Assembly (NCBI GenBank): GCA_024742835.1
Contig: JANSXS010000032.1
Location: 1-37,398 of the forward strand
Length of the DNA stretch: 37,398 bases
Source: Paracoccaceae bacterium
GTDB taxonomy: Bacteria; Pseudomonadota; Alphaproteobacteria; Rhodobacterales; Rhodobacteraceae
Reading direction: 5' to 3'
Part shown: positions 30,852 through 37,398 of the stretch, in pieces
Position numbering within the stretch: position 1 is the stretch's first letter
How the letters are laid out: each line of letters opens with the position of its first letter
The notes under the pieces: model-generated
What the model saw: only the letters and a program-made list of their open reading frames with translations
What the model was told of the DNA's origin: nothing
Database searches by the model: none
Made by a program: the position numbers and the translations under genes

Positions 30852-33142
30852 ACCTTGTCGATCCAAACGCCCCGCTGGAAACGCAACTAGAGCGGCAATC
30901 ACGGATCATCGCGGCGCTAATGCGCCGTGCCGACCGGCAGAACGAGGTATCGCTTTCCGCCTATAGCGCCTTTCAATCTGCCATCGAGTTGCAGGCACAG
31001 GTTGCCGCCAAGACCCGCGATCTGGAACGCGCCGCAAGCGAACTGGAAAGTATCCGGGGCGACCGCGAACGTACGCGGCGCAATCTGCACGATGCGCTTT
31101 CGGCCATGGAAGAGGGCTTTGCACTGTTCACCGAGGGGCGGTTGGATATCTGCAACGAGCTTTTCCGCAACCTGCTGCCGGATATCGCGGTCCAGATCGT
31201 ATCGGGTATCACGCTTGATGTCTATTTCGACCTCATGACGCAAAGCCAACACCTGTTGTCGACGGACCGCAAGATCCATCATTCCGCCTCTCGTCTGGAA
31301 CAGCGCAAAGGTACGGCCACGGCGCTGTCCACTGTCATCGGGCTGTCGGGCGATATCTGGTATCAGCTTAGTCTGCAAAGAACCTCTTCGGATAATGTCG
31401 TTCTGCTTCTGACCGAAATCACGTCGATCGTGCGGCATAATCGGTCCGAAAAGGAAACGCTGATCGACCAGCAGGCGGTTTATCTTCAGGCTGTATTTGA
31501 AAACATGACCTCGGGTGTGTGCACCTTTAGCGCCGAAGGCCGGATCATGATGCAGAACGGGCAGTTTCGGACGCTGCTTGGCGTGCCGTTTACGGTTCTG
31601 CAAAAGGGCACGCCGCTGACGCGGGTTCTGGATTATATCAAGGCCAACATGATCATTACCGACACCGCCTTTTTGCGGGCGGATATCTGGCGCGATCAGC
31701 TAAAGCGCAAGGGATCGTTGCACCGCCGTGTGCGCCATGGCGACGGGCGGGTGTTGGATGTCGAGGCCAACGCGCTGCCCGATGGTGGTTTTCTGGTGGA
31801 ACTCAAGGATGCCACGCTTGAAAGCCGCACGACCGAGATGCTGGAAAATCGCGTGCTGGAACGCACGGCGGAACTGACCCGCGCCAATGAACGGCTGACC
31901 GAACAATTCGAGGAAAAAGAGCGCATCGAAGAGGAATTGCGCCTTGCCAAGGAGCGCGCCGAGGCGGCGGTATCGTCCAAGACGCGGTTTCTGGCGGCGG
32001 CCAGCCACGATCTTTTGCAGCCGATCAATGCGTCCAAGCTGTTGATCTCGACCTTGCAGGAGGCGGCCCACGATACCGAGCTTTCACCGATGGTCGACCG
32101 GCTTTACCGGGCGTTCAATTCGACAGAACAGCTTTTGCACGCGCTGTTGGATATCTCGCGGCTCGAAAGCGCGGACCCCGACGAGGTGACCCCGACCGAG
32201 GTCAATCTTGGCGCGCTGATGGCAAGCGTTTATGCCGATCAACTGCCGCTCGCGGAAAAGAAGAATGTTCGTTTCAGGGTGGTGCCCTGTGATTGCTTCG
32301 TCTGGTCGGATCAGGTTTTCCTGCTCCGCTCGATCCAGAATCTGGTGGTCAACGCGATCCAGTATACCGATCCGGGTGGCTGTGTTCTGTTCGGTTGCCG
32401 ACGGCGCGGTAACAAGGCTGTATTACAGGTCTGGGATACAGGGATCGGCATCCAGTTGACAGATCAGCAACGCATCTTCGAGGAATTCGCCCGCGCCGAC
32501 AACGTGCCGCTTGGCACGGGCATGGGGCTTGGCCTGTCGGTGGTGGATCGGGCCTGTCGTCATCTGGGGCACGCACTTCAGGTATGTTCAACGCCGGGGC
32601 GCGGGTCTGTTTTCAGTATCGAGATGGATGTGATTGCACCCCCAACCGCCAAACAGGACGGGACCGTGCTGTTGCGCTGTGATCCTGAAAGCGTGTTCGA
32701 CCATCTGGTGCTGGTGGTGGAAAACGACGAGGATGTGCTGTTTGCCACGACCCGCCGTCTGGAACTTTGGGGCGCCAGCGTGCTGGCTGCGCAATCCATT
32801 GGCGAGGCGCTTGGGTTTCTGCGGGATATCGGAATACCGCCCGATATCGTTCTGGCCGATTATCAGTTGAACGACGGGGAAACCGGCCTGAAGGCGGTGG
32901 CGGCAATTCGGGATTGCTGTCAGCATCACGTGCCCGCCATCCTGATCACCGCTGACCGCTCCGAGGCGTTGCGCCGGATCGCGGCTGAAAGCGATGTCTC
33001 GGTCATGAGCAAGCCGGTAAAGCTGTCGCGGCTGCGCCCGTTGATCGAATGGAAGATACGCGAAAACATGGCAGGCGAAAAAACAAGCGATGATGCTGGT
33101 CTGATGGCACCGACAAAAGTCGGCCATGACAGTGATCCGTGA
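30848..33142 (+). CDS. PAS-containing hybrid histidine kinase (FlhS/ErcS'-like)
   Basis: The 764-residue protein lacks membrane helices. It has an N-terminal coiled coil (to about 75), two PAS-like domains (about 85-200 and 215-330), a long coiled coil, and a HisKA domain with H387 in ASHDLLQPINASKLL. HATPase_c motifs follow: QNLVVNAIQYT, DTGIGI and GTGMGLGLSVV. A C-terminal receiver domain has D671 in VLADYQLNDG and Lys in MSKPVK. The SHDLLQPINA H-box is characteristic of the NahK/ErcS'/FlhS kinase group. Translation starts at a GTG overlapping the FIST stop. It is the likely partner of the LuxR regulator and FIST protein; the signal is unknown. Confidence 0.88.
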   Translation: MNLVDPNAPLETQLERQSRIIAALMRRADRQNEVSLSAYSAFQSAIELQAQVAAKTRDLERAASELESIRGDRERTRRNLHDALSAMEEGFALFTEGRLDICNELFRNLLPDIAVQIVSGITLDVYFDLMTQSQHLLSTDRKIHHSASRLEQRKGTATALSTVIGLSGDIWYQLSLQRTSSDNVVLLLTEITSIVRHNRSEKETLIDQQAVYLQAVFENMTSGVCTFSAEGRIMMQNGQFRTLLGVPFTVLQKGTPLTRVLDYIKANMIITDTAFLRADIWRDQLKRKGSLHRRVRHGDGRVLDVEANALPDGGFLVELKDATLESRTTEMLENRVLERTAELTRANERLTEQFEEKERIEEELRLAKERAEAAVSSKTRFLAAASHDLLQPINASKLLISTLQEAAHDTELSPMVDRLYRAFNSTEQLLHALLDISRLESADPDEVTPTEVNLGALMASVYADQLPLAEKKNVRFRVVPCDCFVWSDQVFLLRSIQNLVVNAIQYTDPGGCVLFGCRRRGNKAVLQVWDTGIGIQLTDQQRIFEEFARADNVPLGTGMGLGLSVVDRACRHLGHALQVCSTPGRGSVFSIEMDVIAPPTAKQDGTVLLRCDPESVFDHLVLVVENDEDVLFATTRRLELWGASVLAAQSIGEALGFLRDIGIPPDIVLADYQLNDGETGLKAVAAIRDCCQHHVPAILITADRSEALRRIAAESDVSVMSKPVKLSRLRPLIEWKIRENMAGEKTSDDAGLMAPTKVGHDSDP

Positions 33143-33175
33143 CACTTTAGGATGCTGAAAGGGAGGACAACGAAC

Positions 33176-33847
33176 ATGCGCATAATACTTGCTCTGATGG
33201 CGTCTTTGACGCTTCTGGCGATGCCTGCGGCTGCGGCCACGGTCGATGGCCAGAAAACCTATGACCTGCTTTTCAAGGATGGCACGCTCAACGATTTCGA
33301 GAAAGACAAACAGCTTGTCTACGAACGGAAGGTGACCAATCTGGCCAAGCCGGAAAGCGGGGCGCACAACACCGGTGACATCATCCTGCGGATTGCGCCG
33401 GAAGACGAGACGCTTGTCGCGCTGACTTTCCGTCAAGGAGAGGCATTTCGCCGGATGGGCTCGTTTCCGGGGAGCGTCGGAAACCCGATGATCATGGTGT
33501 TTTACGAAAGTGTCGTGCGCGACATGGCCGAAGCCGCCGGCGGCAGCCCATACTATATCCGCAATCGCGTTAAAGAGGCGCTTGTCCAGCCGACCGACGT
33601 CGAAGAGGGCGAGGCGATGTTCAACGGCGAGAGCGTGCCGACAAAGACGATCCGTCTGGCCCCGTTCAAGGACGATCCCAACAGCGACCGGATGCAGGGC
33701 TTTGGCGATCTTGAATTGACCGTCACGATGTCCGAAGCTGTCCCCGGTTGGTATCTTGGATTCGAGGCGGCGGTCATTCACGAAGCGAGCGGAGAGCCGA
33801 TCTATCGCGCCGTCACGACGCTGGATGGAAAGAAAGATCTGGAATGA
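33176..33847 (+). CDS. Secreted protein of unknown function in the C1 cluster
   Basis: The 223-residue protein has a signal peptide (MRIILALMASLTLLAMPAAA, cleavage near AAAT) and a beta-rich mature part without cysteines. No family was recognised. A DGQKTYDLLFKDGTLNDFEK segment begins the mature form. The ATG at 33176 follows GGGAGG; eight earlier codons in frame lack support. It overlaps the next gene by 4 bases, so the two are probably co-expressed. Its position between the kinase and the quinoprotein relay genes suggests a periplasmic role in C1 metabolism, which is inference. Confidence 0.7.
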   Translation: MRIILALMASLTLLAMPAAAATVDGQKTYDLLFKDGTLNDFEKDKQLVYERKVTNLAKPESGAHNTGDIILRIAPEDETLVALTFRQGEAFRRMGSFPGSVGNPMIMVFYESVVRDMAEAAGGSPYYIRNRVKEALVQPTDVEEGEAMFNGESVPTKTIRLAPFKDDPNSDRMQGFGDLELTVTMSEAVPGWYLGFEAAVIHEASGEPIYRAVTTLDGKKDLE

Positions 33848-34200
33848 TGAAACATCTTGGTCTTGCAGGTGCTGTGGTGATTTGCCTGTCCCTTCCGGGA
33901 CAGGCGCAGGATGTGGCGGCTGAATATAACGATTATCCGACAGAGGCGCGGGCGGATTACGTGTTTGGCTGTATGCAGACGAATGCGCAAACGCGGCAGA
34001 TGTTGATCCAGTGTTCCTGTTCCATCGACGAAATCGCGTCGATTCTGCCCTATGAAAAATATGTCGAGGCCGAAACGGTTCTGTCCATGCGCCGTGTCGG
34101 GGGAGAGCGCATGGCCGTGTTCAACAGCTCTGCCGCCGCCGAGAACCTTGTTGTTGAATTGCGCCGCGCACAGGCCGAGGCGGAGCTTGTGTGTTTCTGA
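33844..34200 (+). CDS. Small secreted cysteine-containing protein
   Basis: The 118-residue protein has a signal peptide (MMKHLGLAGAVVICLSLPGQ, cleavage near AQD). The mature part has four Cys: one in YVFGCMQTN, the CSC in IQCSCSIDEIA, and one in the final VCF. The paired spacing suggests disulphides or metal or heme contact, but there is no CxxCH heme motif. No family was recognised. Its ATG overlaps the previous stop by 4 bases. A hairpin terminator follows. Confidence 0.7.
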   Translation: MMKHLGLAGAVVICLSLPGQAQDVAAEYNDYPTEARADYVFGCMQTNAQTRQMLIQCSCSIDEIASILPYEKYVEAETVLSMRRVGGERMAVFNSSAAAENLVVELRRAQAEAELVCF

Positions 34201-34244
34201 CAGCGCAGAGGCGACATAAGAGCATGTCACGTCATGCATGAACA

Positions 34245-34275
34245 AAACCGCGCCTCGGATATCCGGGCGCGGTTT
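34245..34275 (-). terminator. Hairpin terminator for the SoxYZ-like gene (minus strand)
   Basis: AAACCGCGCC (34245-34254) and GGCGCGGTTT (34266-34275) pair over 10 bases; the loop itself is a palindrome CGGATATCCG. Read on the minus strand the stem ends in TTT and continues TGTTC, suiting termination of the leftward gene that ends at 34350. Confidence 0.55.
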
Positions 34276-34277
34276 AA

Positions 34278-34322
34278 AGCGTTTTGCCTTTAAGCTGAGA
34301 CACCAATTGAAGGCGAAACGCT
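34278..34322 (+). terminator. Hairpin terminator for the rightward operon
   Basis: AGCGTTTTGCCTT (34278-34290) pairs with AAGGCGAAACGCT (34310-34322) through 13 base pairs, one a U-G wobble that is allowed only in plus-strand RNA. The stem is followed by CTAGTTTTTC. It may also belong to the AAGCGTTT-type intergenic repeats common in Rhodobacteraceae (related words at 7790 and 21104). Confidence 0.55.
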
Positions 34323-34349
34323 CTAGTTTTTCACCTAACGCTACGGGCG

Positions 34350-35162
34350 TCAGCCCTCGGCGGCCTTGGAAAGAACGCTGGTAAACACGTTGCCTTCGGT
34401 ATCGGTCGCCCTGACAGTCAGGCTTTCTGCTCCGTTGTCATCATAGGCAAACCGAAACACCGGGTTTTCCGAAATCGAAATTCCACCATCCATGGTGAAC
34501 AGCATCTCGTCGCCCTGTGCCACTTCGATATGGTCGATAAAATGCGCTGGTACGAAAAGCTGTGTGATCTGATCGCGTTGCAGCCCGGAATAGTTCGGAT
34601 GTCGGATCATGATCTGTGCTTCGCGCCGGGGCGTGGACATCTGCGCGTTGCTCTCAAAGCTGCGCAGCTTCATCTTGCCCATGCCGGCCAGCGCCACTTC
34701 GGGATCGCGTGACGCAGGGGCCGAACACCCGCCAGAGGCCTTTACGAATCGGCCTGTCATGTGCAGGCCCGCATCGCTTTCGGTGATGACCCGCACGTTG
34801 GAATACTGGTCGACCCGGACCCGCAATTCGAAATCAAGCGGACCCATAGCGTCGCCAAACGTGAATGTCGCCGCAATCGGTGCAGGGTTTTCGTCAACAA
34901 CCACGATGGCCTGGTCGATATCTATTTCCGGTGCCGTCTGTCTCAGGATGATCGGGACTGTCGCCGCGTCATGCGCGCGATAGGGCGCGTCGATGAACAG
35001 GAAACGTTCTGCATCCTTCGGCATCAGGTCGCCGATAACATCGCCACGAAGCTCCTGCCAGGTGCCGCTATCTTCCAAAGGGTTTTTGACCGTGTCGGTC
35101 GCGAAAACCGGGCCTGTCAGCATAATTCCAAGCGCGGCAAGTTGAACAAATTTTCGTGCCAT
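34350..35162 (-). CDS. Quinoprotein dehydrogenase-associated SoxYZ-like carrier
   Basis: The 270-residue periplasmic protein has a signal peptide (cleavage near VFAT). It has an N-terminal SoxY-like half ending in KASGGCSAPASRDP, where C146 is in the place of the swinging-arm Cys of SoxY, and a C-terminal SoxZ-like half beginning MRHPNYSGLQRDQ in part. This fused architecture is that of proteins that accompany PQQ dehydrogenases of the methanol type. The proposed role is a covalent carrier in a relay with zinc hydrolases. The ATG at 35162 follows GGAGGAG. It is divergent from the hydrolase gene. The dehydrogenase itself is not in the window. Confidence 0.82.
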   Translation of the reverse strand: MARKFVQLAALGIMLTGPVFATDTVKNPLEDSGTWQELRGDVIGDLMPKDAERFLFIDAPYRAHDAATVPIILRQTAPEIDIDQAIVVVDENPAPIAATFTFGDAMGPLDFELRVRVDQYSNVRVITESDAGLHMTGRFVKASGGCSAPASRDPEVALAGMGKMKLRSFESNAQMSTPRREAQIMIRHPNYSGLQRDQITQLFVPAHFIDHIEVAQGDEMLFTMDGGISISENPVFRFAYDDNGAESLTVRATDTEGNVFTSVLSKAAEG

Positions 35163-35283
35163 GCCTTCTCCTCCTGCATGGGAATTGGCATGGTATGACA
35201 TAAAAAGGGATGTTTTTATAGCTATATATCGGTCGTAACGCATGACAGTTTCGTGTGGCGGCCCTTTTTCCCACAGGTGCCCC
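35163..35283. promoter_or_regulatory. Divergent promoter region of the carrier and hydrolase genes
   Basis: These 121 bases contain an unusually AT-rich core (AAAAAGGGATGTTTTTATAG around 35201-35221, then CTATATATC) between two outward-facing genes of one predicted pathway. Promoters for both are expected here. No specific operator was identified. Confidence 0.45.
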
Positions 35284-36327
35284 ATGTTCGAAGCCATCAT
35301 AAGCCTATGTTTGTCCCTGCACCCCGAATCCTGCCGGGATCAACTGATTCCGGGCTATGAGGCACCGTCGCAAAGCCAATGTGCGGCGTCTTTGGCGGGC
35401 AGACCGCCGGATATTTCCTTGCCGACGGGCGTCTTTGCCAATGGCGCGCCAGAATGCCAAGCCGTCGGTCAGGCGCTGGAGTTTACGGAAATCGCCCCCG
35501 GTGTTTTCGCGCATCTGGGCAGGATCGCTGAACCATCGAGTGAAAACGCGGGCGATGCCGCGAATCTCGGTTTTATCATAGGGGCCGAACGCGTGGCGGT
35601 GATCGACACCGGATCTGCCCGCTGGATGGGCGAGGCGATCTGGCGCGCCGTGCGGCAACACACAAACAGGCCTGTCACGGACGTGATTCTCACGCATATG
35701 CATCCCGATCACGTCTTGGGCGCAAGCGTTTTTACCGAGGCGGGCGCGCGCGTCCACGGCCATGCCGGCCTTGACCGCGCCCTTGCGGACCGCCGGTCGA
35801 ATTATCTGGAAAGCTTCGAGCGCCTCATCGGCAGCCAAGCCTTTATCGGCACAAAGGTGGCCCGCGTCACACATCCTGTCACGACCGAAACCGTGATCGA
35901 CCTTGGTGGGCGTCGCCTTGTTTTGCGCCCGTGGTCGCTGGCCCATAGCCCAACGGACCTGACGGTGCTGGACGAGGTCAACGGAACGCTGTTCGCCGGG
36001 GATCTGGTCTTCGATCGCCATGTCCCCACGCTGGACGGTAGCGTGCGAGGCTGGCTGCGCGTGCTGGATGAATTATCGCTGATCGCGGCCAGCCACGTGG
36101 TGCCGGGGCATGGCGGGCCGGTGCTTGACTGGCCGCAGGGGGCCGAAAATACGCGGCGTTATCTTGAAACGCTCGCCCGGGATACGCGTGCAGCGATTGT
36201 GCGCGGTGAACGGCTGGGCGAAGCGGTCCTCCACATCGCTCAGGACGAGGCCGCGCAGTGGCAGCTTTTCGAGTCTTACAACCCGCGCAATGCCACGGTC
36301 GCCTTTACCGAGCTCGAATGGGAATAG
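35284..36327 (+). CDS. Quinoprotein relay zinc metallohydrolase (MBL fold)
   Basis: A 347-residue metallo-beta-lactamase-fold protein. The zinc motif THMHPDH gives H138, H140, D142 and H143; AHSPTDL, AGDLVFD and VPGHGGPV supply further ligands. The N-terminus MFEAIISLCLSLHPESCRDQ and a Cys-containing leader of about 60 residues match the type 2 relay hydrolase. With the SoxYZ-like carrier this is a known pair next to PQQ enzymes; the reaction is unproven. The ATG at 35284 is chosen over an earlier frame start for its fit and a weak AGG. It converges on the gene ending at 36362. Confidence 0.82.
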   Translation: MFEAIISLCLSLHPESCRDQLIPGYEAPSQSQCAASLAGRPPDISLPTGVFANGAPECQAVGQALEFTEIAPGVFAHLGRIAEPSSENAGDAANLGFIIGAERVAVIDTGSARWMGEAIWRAVRQHTNRPVTDVILTHMHPDHVLGASVFTEAGARVHGHAGLDRALADRRSNYLESFERLIGSQAFIGTKVARVTHPVTTETVIDLGGRRLVLRPWSLAHSPTDLTVLDEVNGTLFAGDLVFDRHVPTLDGSVRGWLRVLDELSLIAASHVVPGHGGPVLDWPQGAENTRRYLETLARDTRAAIVRGERLGEAVLHIAQDEAAQWQLFESYNPRNATVAFTELEWE

Positions 36328-36361
36328 GCCCCTTGCGACGGTATTCGACGCGCGCCTCGTC

Positions 36362-36979
36362 TCAGTCTTTCTGGACCTTGGAAAGCAGCATCTGAGCCGC
36401 TGAATATAGACGCCGTTCGAGAATCACGGGCGTTTCGCAAAGATAGATGATGGATTTTTGCCGGTCCGAATAGATCAACTGGTCCCAGTCAAGCTGTGCT
36501 TCCAGAGAATCGATTCGATCAAAATCCGGGTCGTCCGCGTCCAGTTGCGCGTTCATTTCTTGCCGCAAGCCTTCGATTTTTTCCGTCAGGGCGATCTGGC
36601 CAAGGGAAAAATCGCCGATTCCCCCTATGATCTGGCCCCGGCGGCGGGACAGCGAATCAAATACGCTGGAAAAGACATGGCTCAGCATGTCCGGGTCGCC
36701 CGCGTATTTTTCCGCGAAGGCGGCGATCTGCGGCTCCAGCTCCTCCAGCTCGAGCTTGCGCAGGCCAAGCTGACCGGCAAGTTCCTGAATATCGCGCCGC
36801 GCCTCGGCGCTTTCGGGCAGTGTTTCGGGTACCGGATGGGTCCACATAAGCCCCAATGACAGGCGCTCTACCTTCCTTTGAACGCAGGGCCAGGTCGGAT
36901 CGGAATAATCCGCCGCGAAACCGGGTCCGGCCAGGCCAAGACAGGTCAACGGCACAATGAGAATATTAGAAAGTTTCAT
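36362..36979 (-). CDS. Secreted coiled-coil protein of unknown function
   Basis: The 205-residue protein has a signal peptide (cleavage near GFAAD) and a mature part that is almost all helical, with a WPCVQRKVERLS start and a C-terminal IIYLCETPVILERRLYSAAQ. The two Cys may bridge the ends. No family was recognised. The ATG at 36979 is preceded by GAGAGAG. It lies between the quinoprotein hydrolase and the formaldehyde dehydrogenase gene, from which it diverges, so a role in the C1 cluster is possible. Confidence 0.65.
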   Translation of the reverse strand: MKLSNILIVPLTCLGLAGPGFAADYSDPTWPCVQRKVERLSLGLMWTHPVPETLPESAEARRDIQELAGQLGLRKLELEELEPQIAAFAEKYAGDPDMLSHVFSSVFDSLSRRRGQIIGGIGDFSLGQIALTEKIEGLRQEMNAQLDADDPDFDRIDSLEAQLDWDQLIYSDRQKSIIYLCETPVILERRLYSAAQMLLSKVQKD

Positions 36980-37152
36980 GACATCTCTCTCCCTTGCGGA
37001 CACTATGTCCAAGCGCCCGCCGTCTGTCCATGCAGCGAAATACCCACCAATGTACTAATTGTTCTGGCGCGGTAGGCGGTCGCATACTCGATCCAACTTG
37101 CGATGGTGCCCAACGGGAGAGCGGTGCCATCAGCAAAAAGAGGAGGTTGGCA
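36980..37152. promoter_or_regulatory. Divergent control region upstream of the formaldehyde dehydrogenase gene
   Basis: The 173 bases between two outward genes must hold the promoters of both. An AT-rich patch with TGTACTAATTGTTCTGG lies near 37050-37066. The GGAGG at 37142-37146 is the ribosome binding site of the rightward gene. No known operator was recognised. Confidence 0.35.
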
Positions 37153-37398
37153 ATGCGCACTCGTGCCGCGGTCGCTGTTGCAGCGGGCAAGCCGCTTGAG
37201 ATCATGGAAGTAGAGCTTGACGGCCCGCGTGCCGGCGAGGTTCTGGTCGAGATCAAGGCGACGGGTCTTTGCCACACCGATGAATTCACCCGTTCGGGCG
37301 ATGACCCCGAGGGCATCTTTCCGGCGATCCTGGGTCATGAGGGCGCGGGCGTCGTGATCGAAGTGGGCGAGGGCGTGACCTCGCTGGAAGTTGGCGAT
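37153..37398 (+). CDS. S-(hydroxymethyl)glutathione dehydrogenase, N-terminal part (cut by window edge)
   Basis: The class III alcohol dehydrogenase oxidises S-hydroxymethylglutathione, made with Gfa, to S-formylglutathione with NAD. The 82 visible residues include [16 protein letters not shown] with the catalytic zinc Cys, and [20 protein letters not shown] with the GHEGAG motif. The ATG follows AGGAGG. The gene (flhA/adhI/frmA in other species) continues beyond the window. Pairing with gfa and the regulator genes makes formaldehyde oxidation the clear theme of this end. Confidence 0.92.
   Translation, partial: MRTRAAVAVAAGKPLEIMEVELDGPRAGEVLVEIKATGLCHTDEFTRSGDDPEGIFPAILGHEGAGVVIEVGEGVTSLEVGD

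Noticed and set aside
32588..33781. Open frame of 397 codons on the minus strand
   Set aside because: It runs antisense across the kinase receiver domain and the next secreted protein, both of which have clear start signals and motifs.

Overview
The window looks like a chromosomal segment of a marine alphaproteobacterium of the Rhodobacteraceae (Roseobacter group). The evidence is the high G+C, the alphaproteobacterial aa3 oxidase subunit IV peptide, the Gfa/glutathione-dependent formaldehyde genes with a quinoprotein relay set, and the many 4-bp ATGA/GTGA operon overlaps. No rRNA, tRNA or CRISPR array was recognised. Assignments rest on remembered family motifs and lengths; no database search was possible.

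Layout. (1) 1-1600 is a graveyard of insertion sequences: the 5' end of an IS3-family element lying against an IS110-like remnant, a truncated IS3-family (IS407-type) orfAB, and an IS256/mutator fragment. (2) 1823-6064: serB, then a TPP riboswitch with a Shine-Dalgarno-sequestering hairpin and the thiamine ABC transporter thiBPQ. (3) 6088-10833: a mixed block with a Zn-type asparaginase, an IalB-like secreted protein, Sua5, cytochrome aa3 subunit IV, a lipoprotein with a possible permuted papain-like fold, and azlCD. (4) 10908-15014: a molybdenum-cofactor operon fdhD-mobA-mobB and a large fusion of a DUF429-like domain with MoeA. (5) 15131-21099: a second TPP riboswitch heads an operon of a LuxE-like acyl-protein synthetase, a LuxC-like acyl reductase, a three-part ABC importer and a short-chain dehydrogenase. 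(6) 21218-28138: a secreted DUF2927-like protein, then a seven-gene MoxR/DUF58/VWA (Bat-type) operon. (7) 28215 to the end: a formaldehyde/quinoprotein C1 region with gfa, a LuxR response regulator, a FIST protein, a hybrid histidine kinase, two small secreted unknowns, a SoxYZ-like carrier, a zinc metallohydrolase, another secreted unknown and the start of the glutathione-dependent formaldehyde dehydrogenase gene.

The standout is region 5. Fatty-acid-reductase chemistry, known from bioluminescence, sits without luciferase or LuxD thioesterase under a TPP riboswitch beside an importer and an alcohol-forming type of reductase. The simplest reading is a salvage route that imports a carboxylic-acid form of thiamine or of one of its halves and reduces it to aldehyde and then alcohol when TPP is low. 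The family assignments and the riboswitch are well supported; the substrate is inference.

The Moco operon and the C1 region may cooperate: Gfa and the formaldehyde dehydrogenase feed formate formation, and formate dehydrogenases need FdhD and the molybdenum cofactor. No formate dehydrogenase, PQQ dehydrogenase or cytochrome is present in the window.
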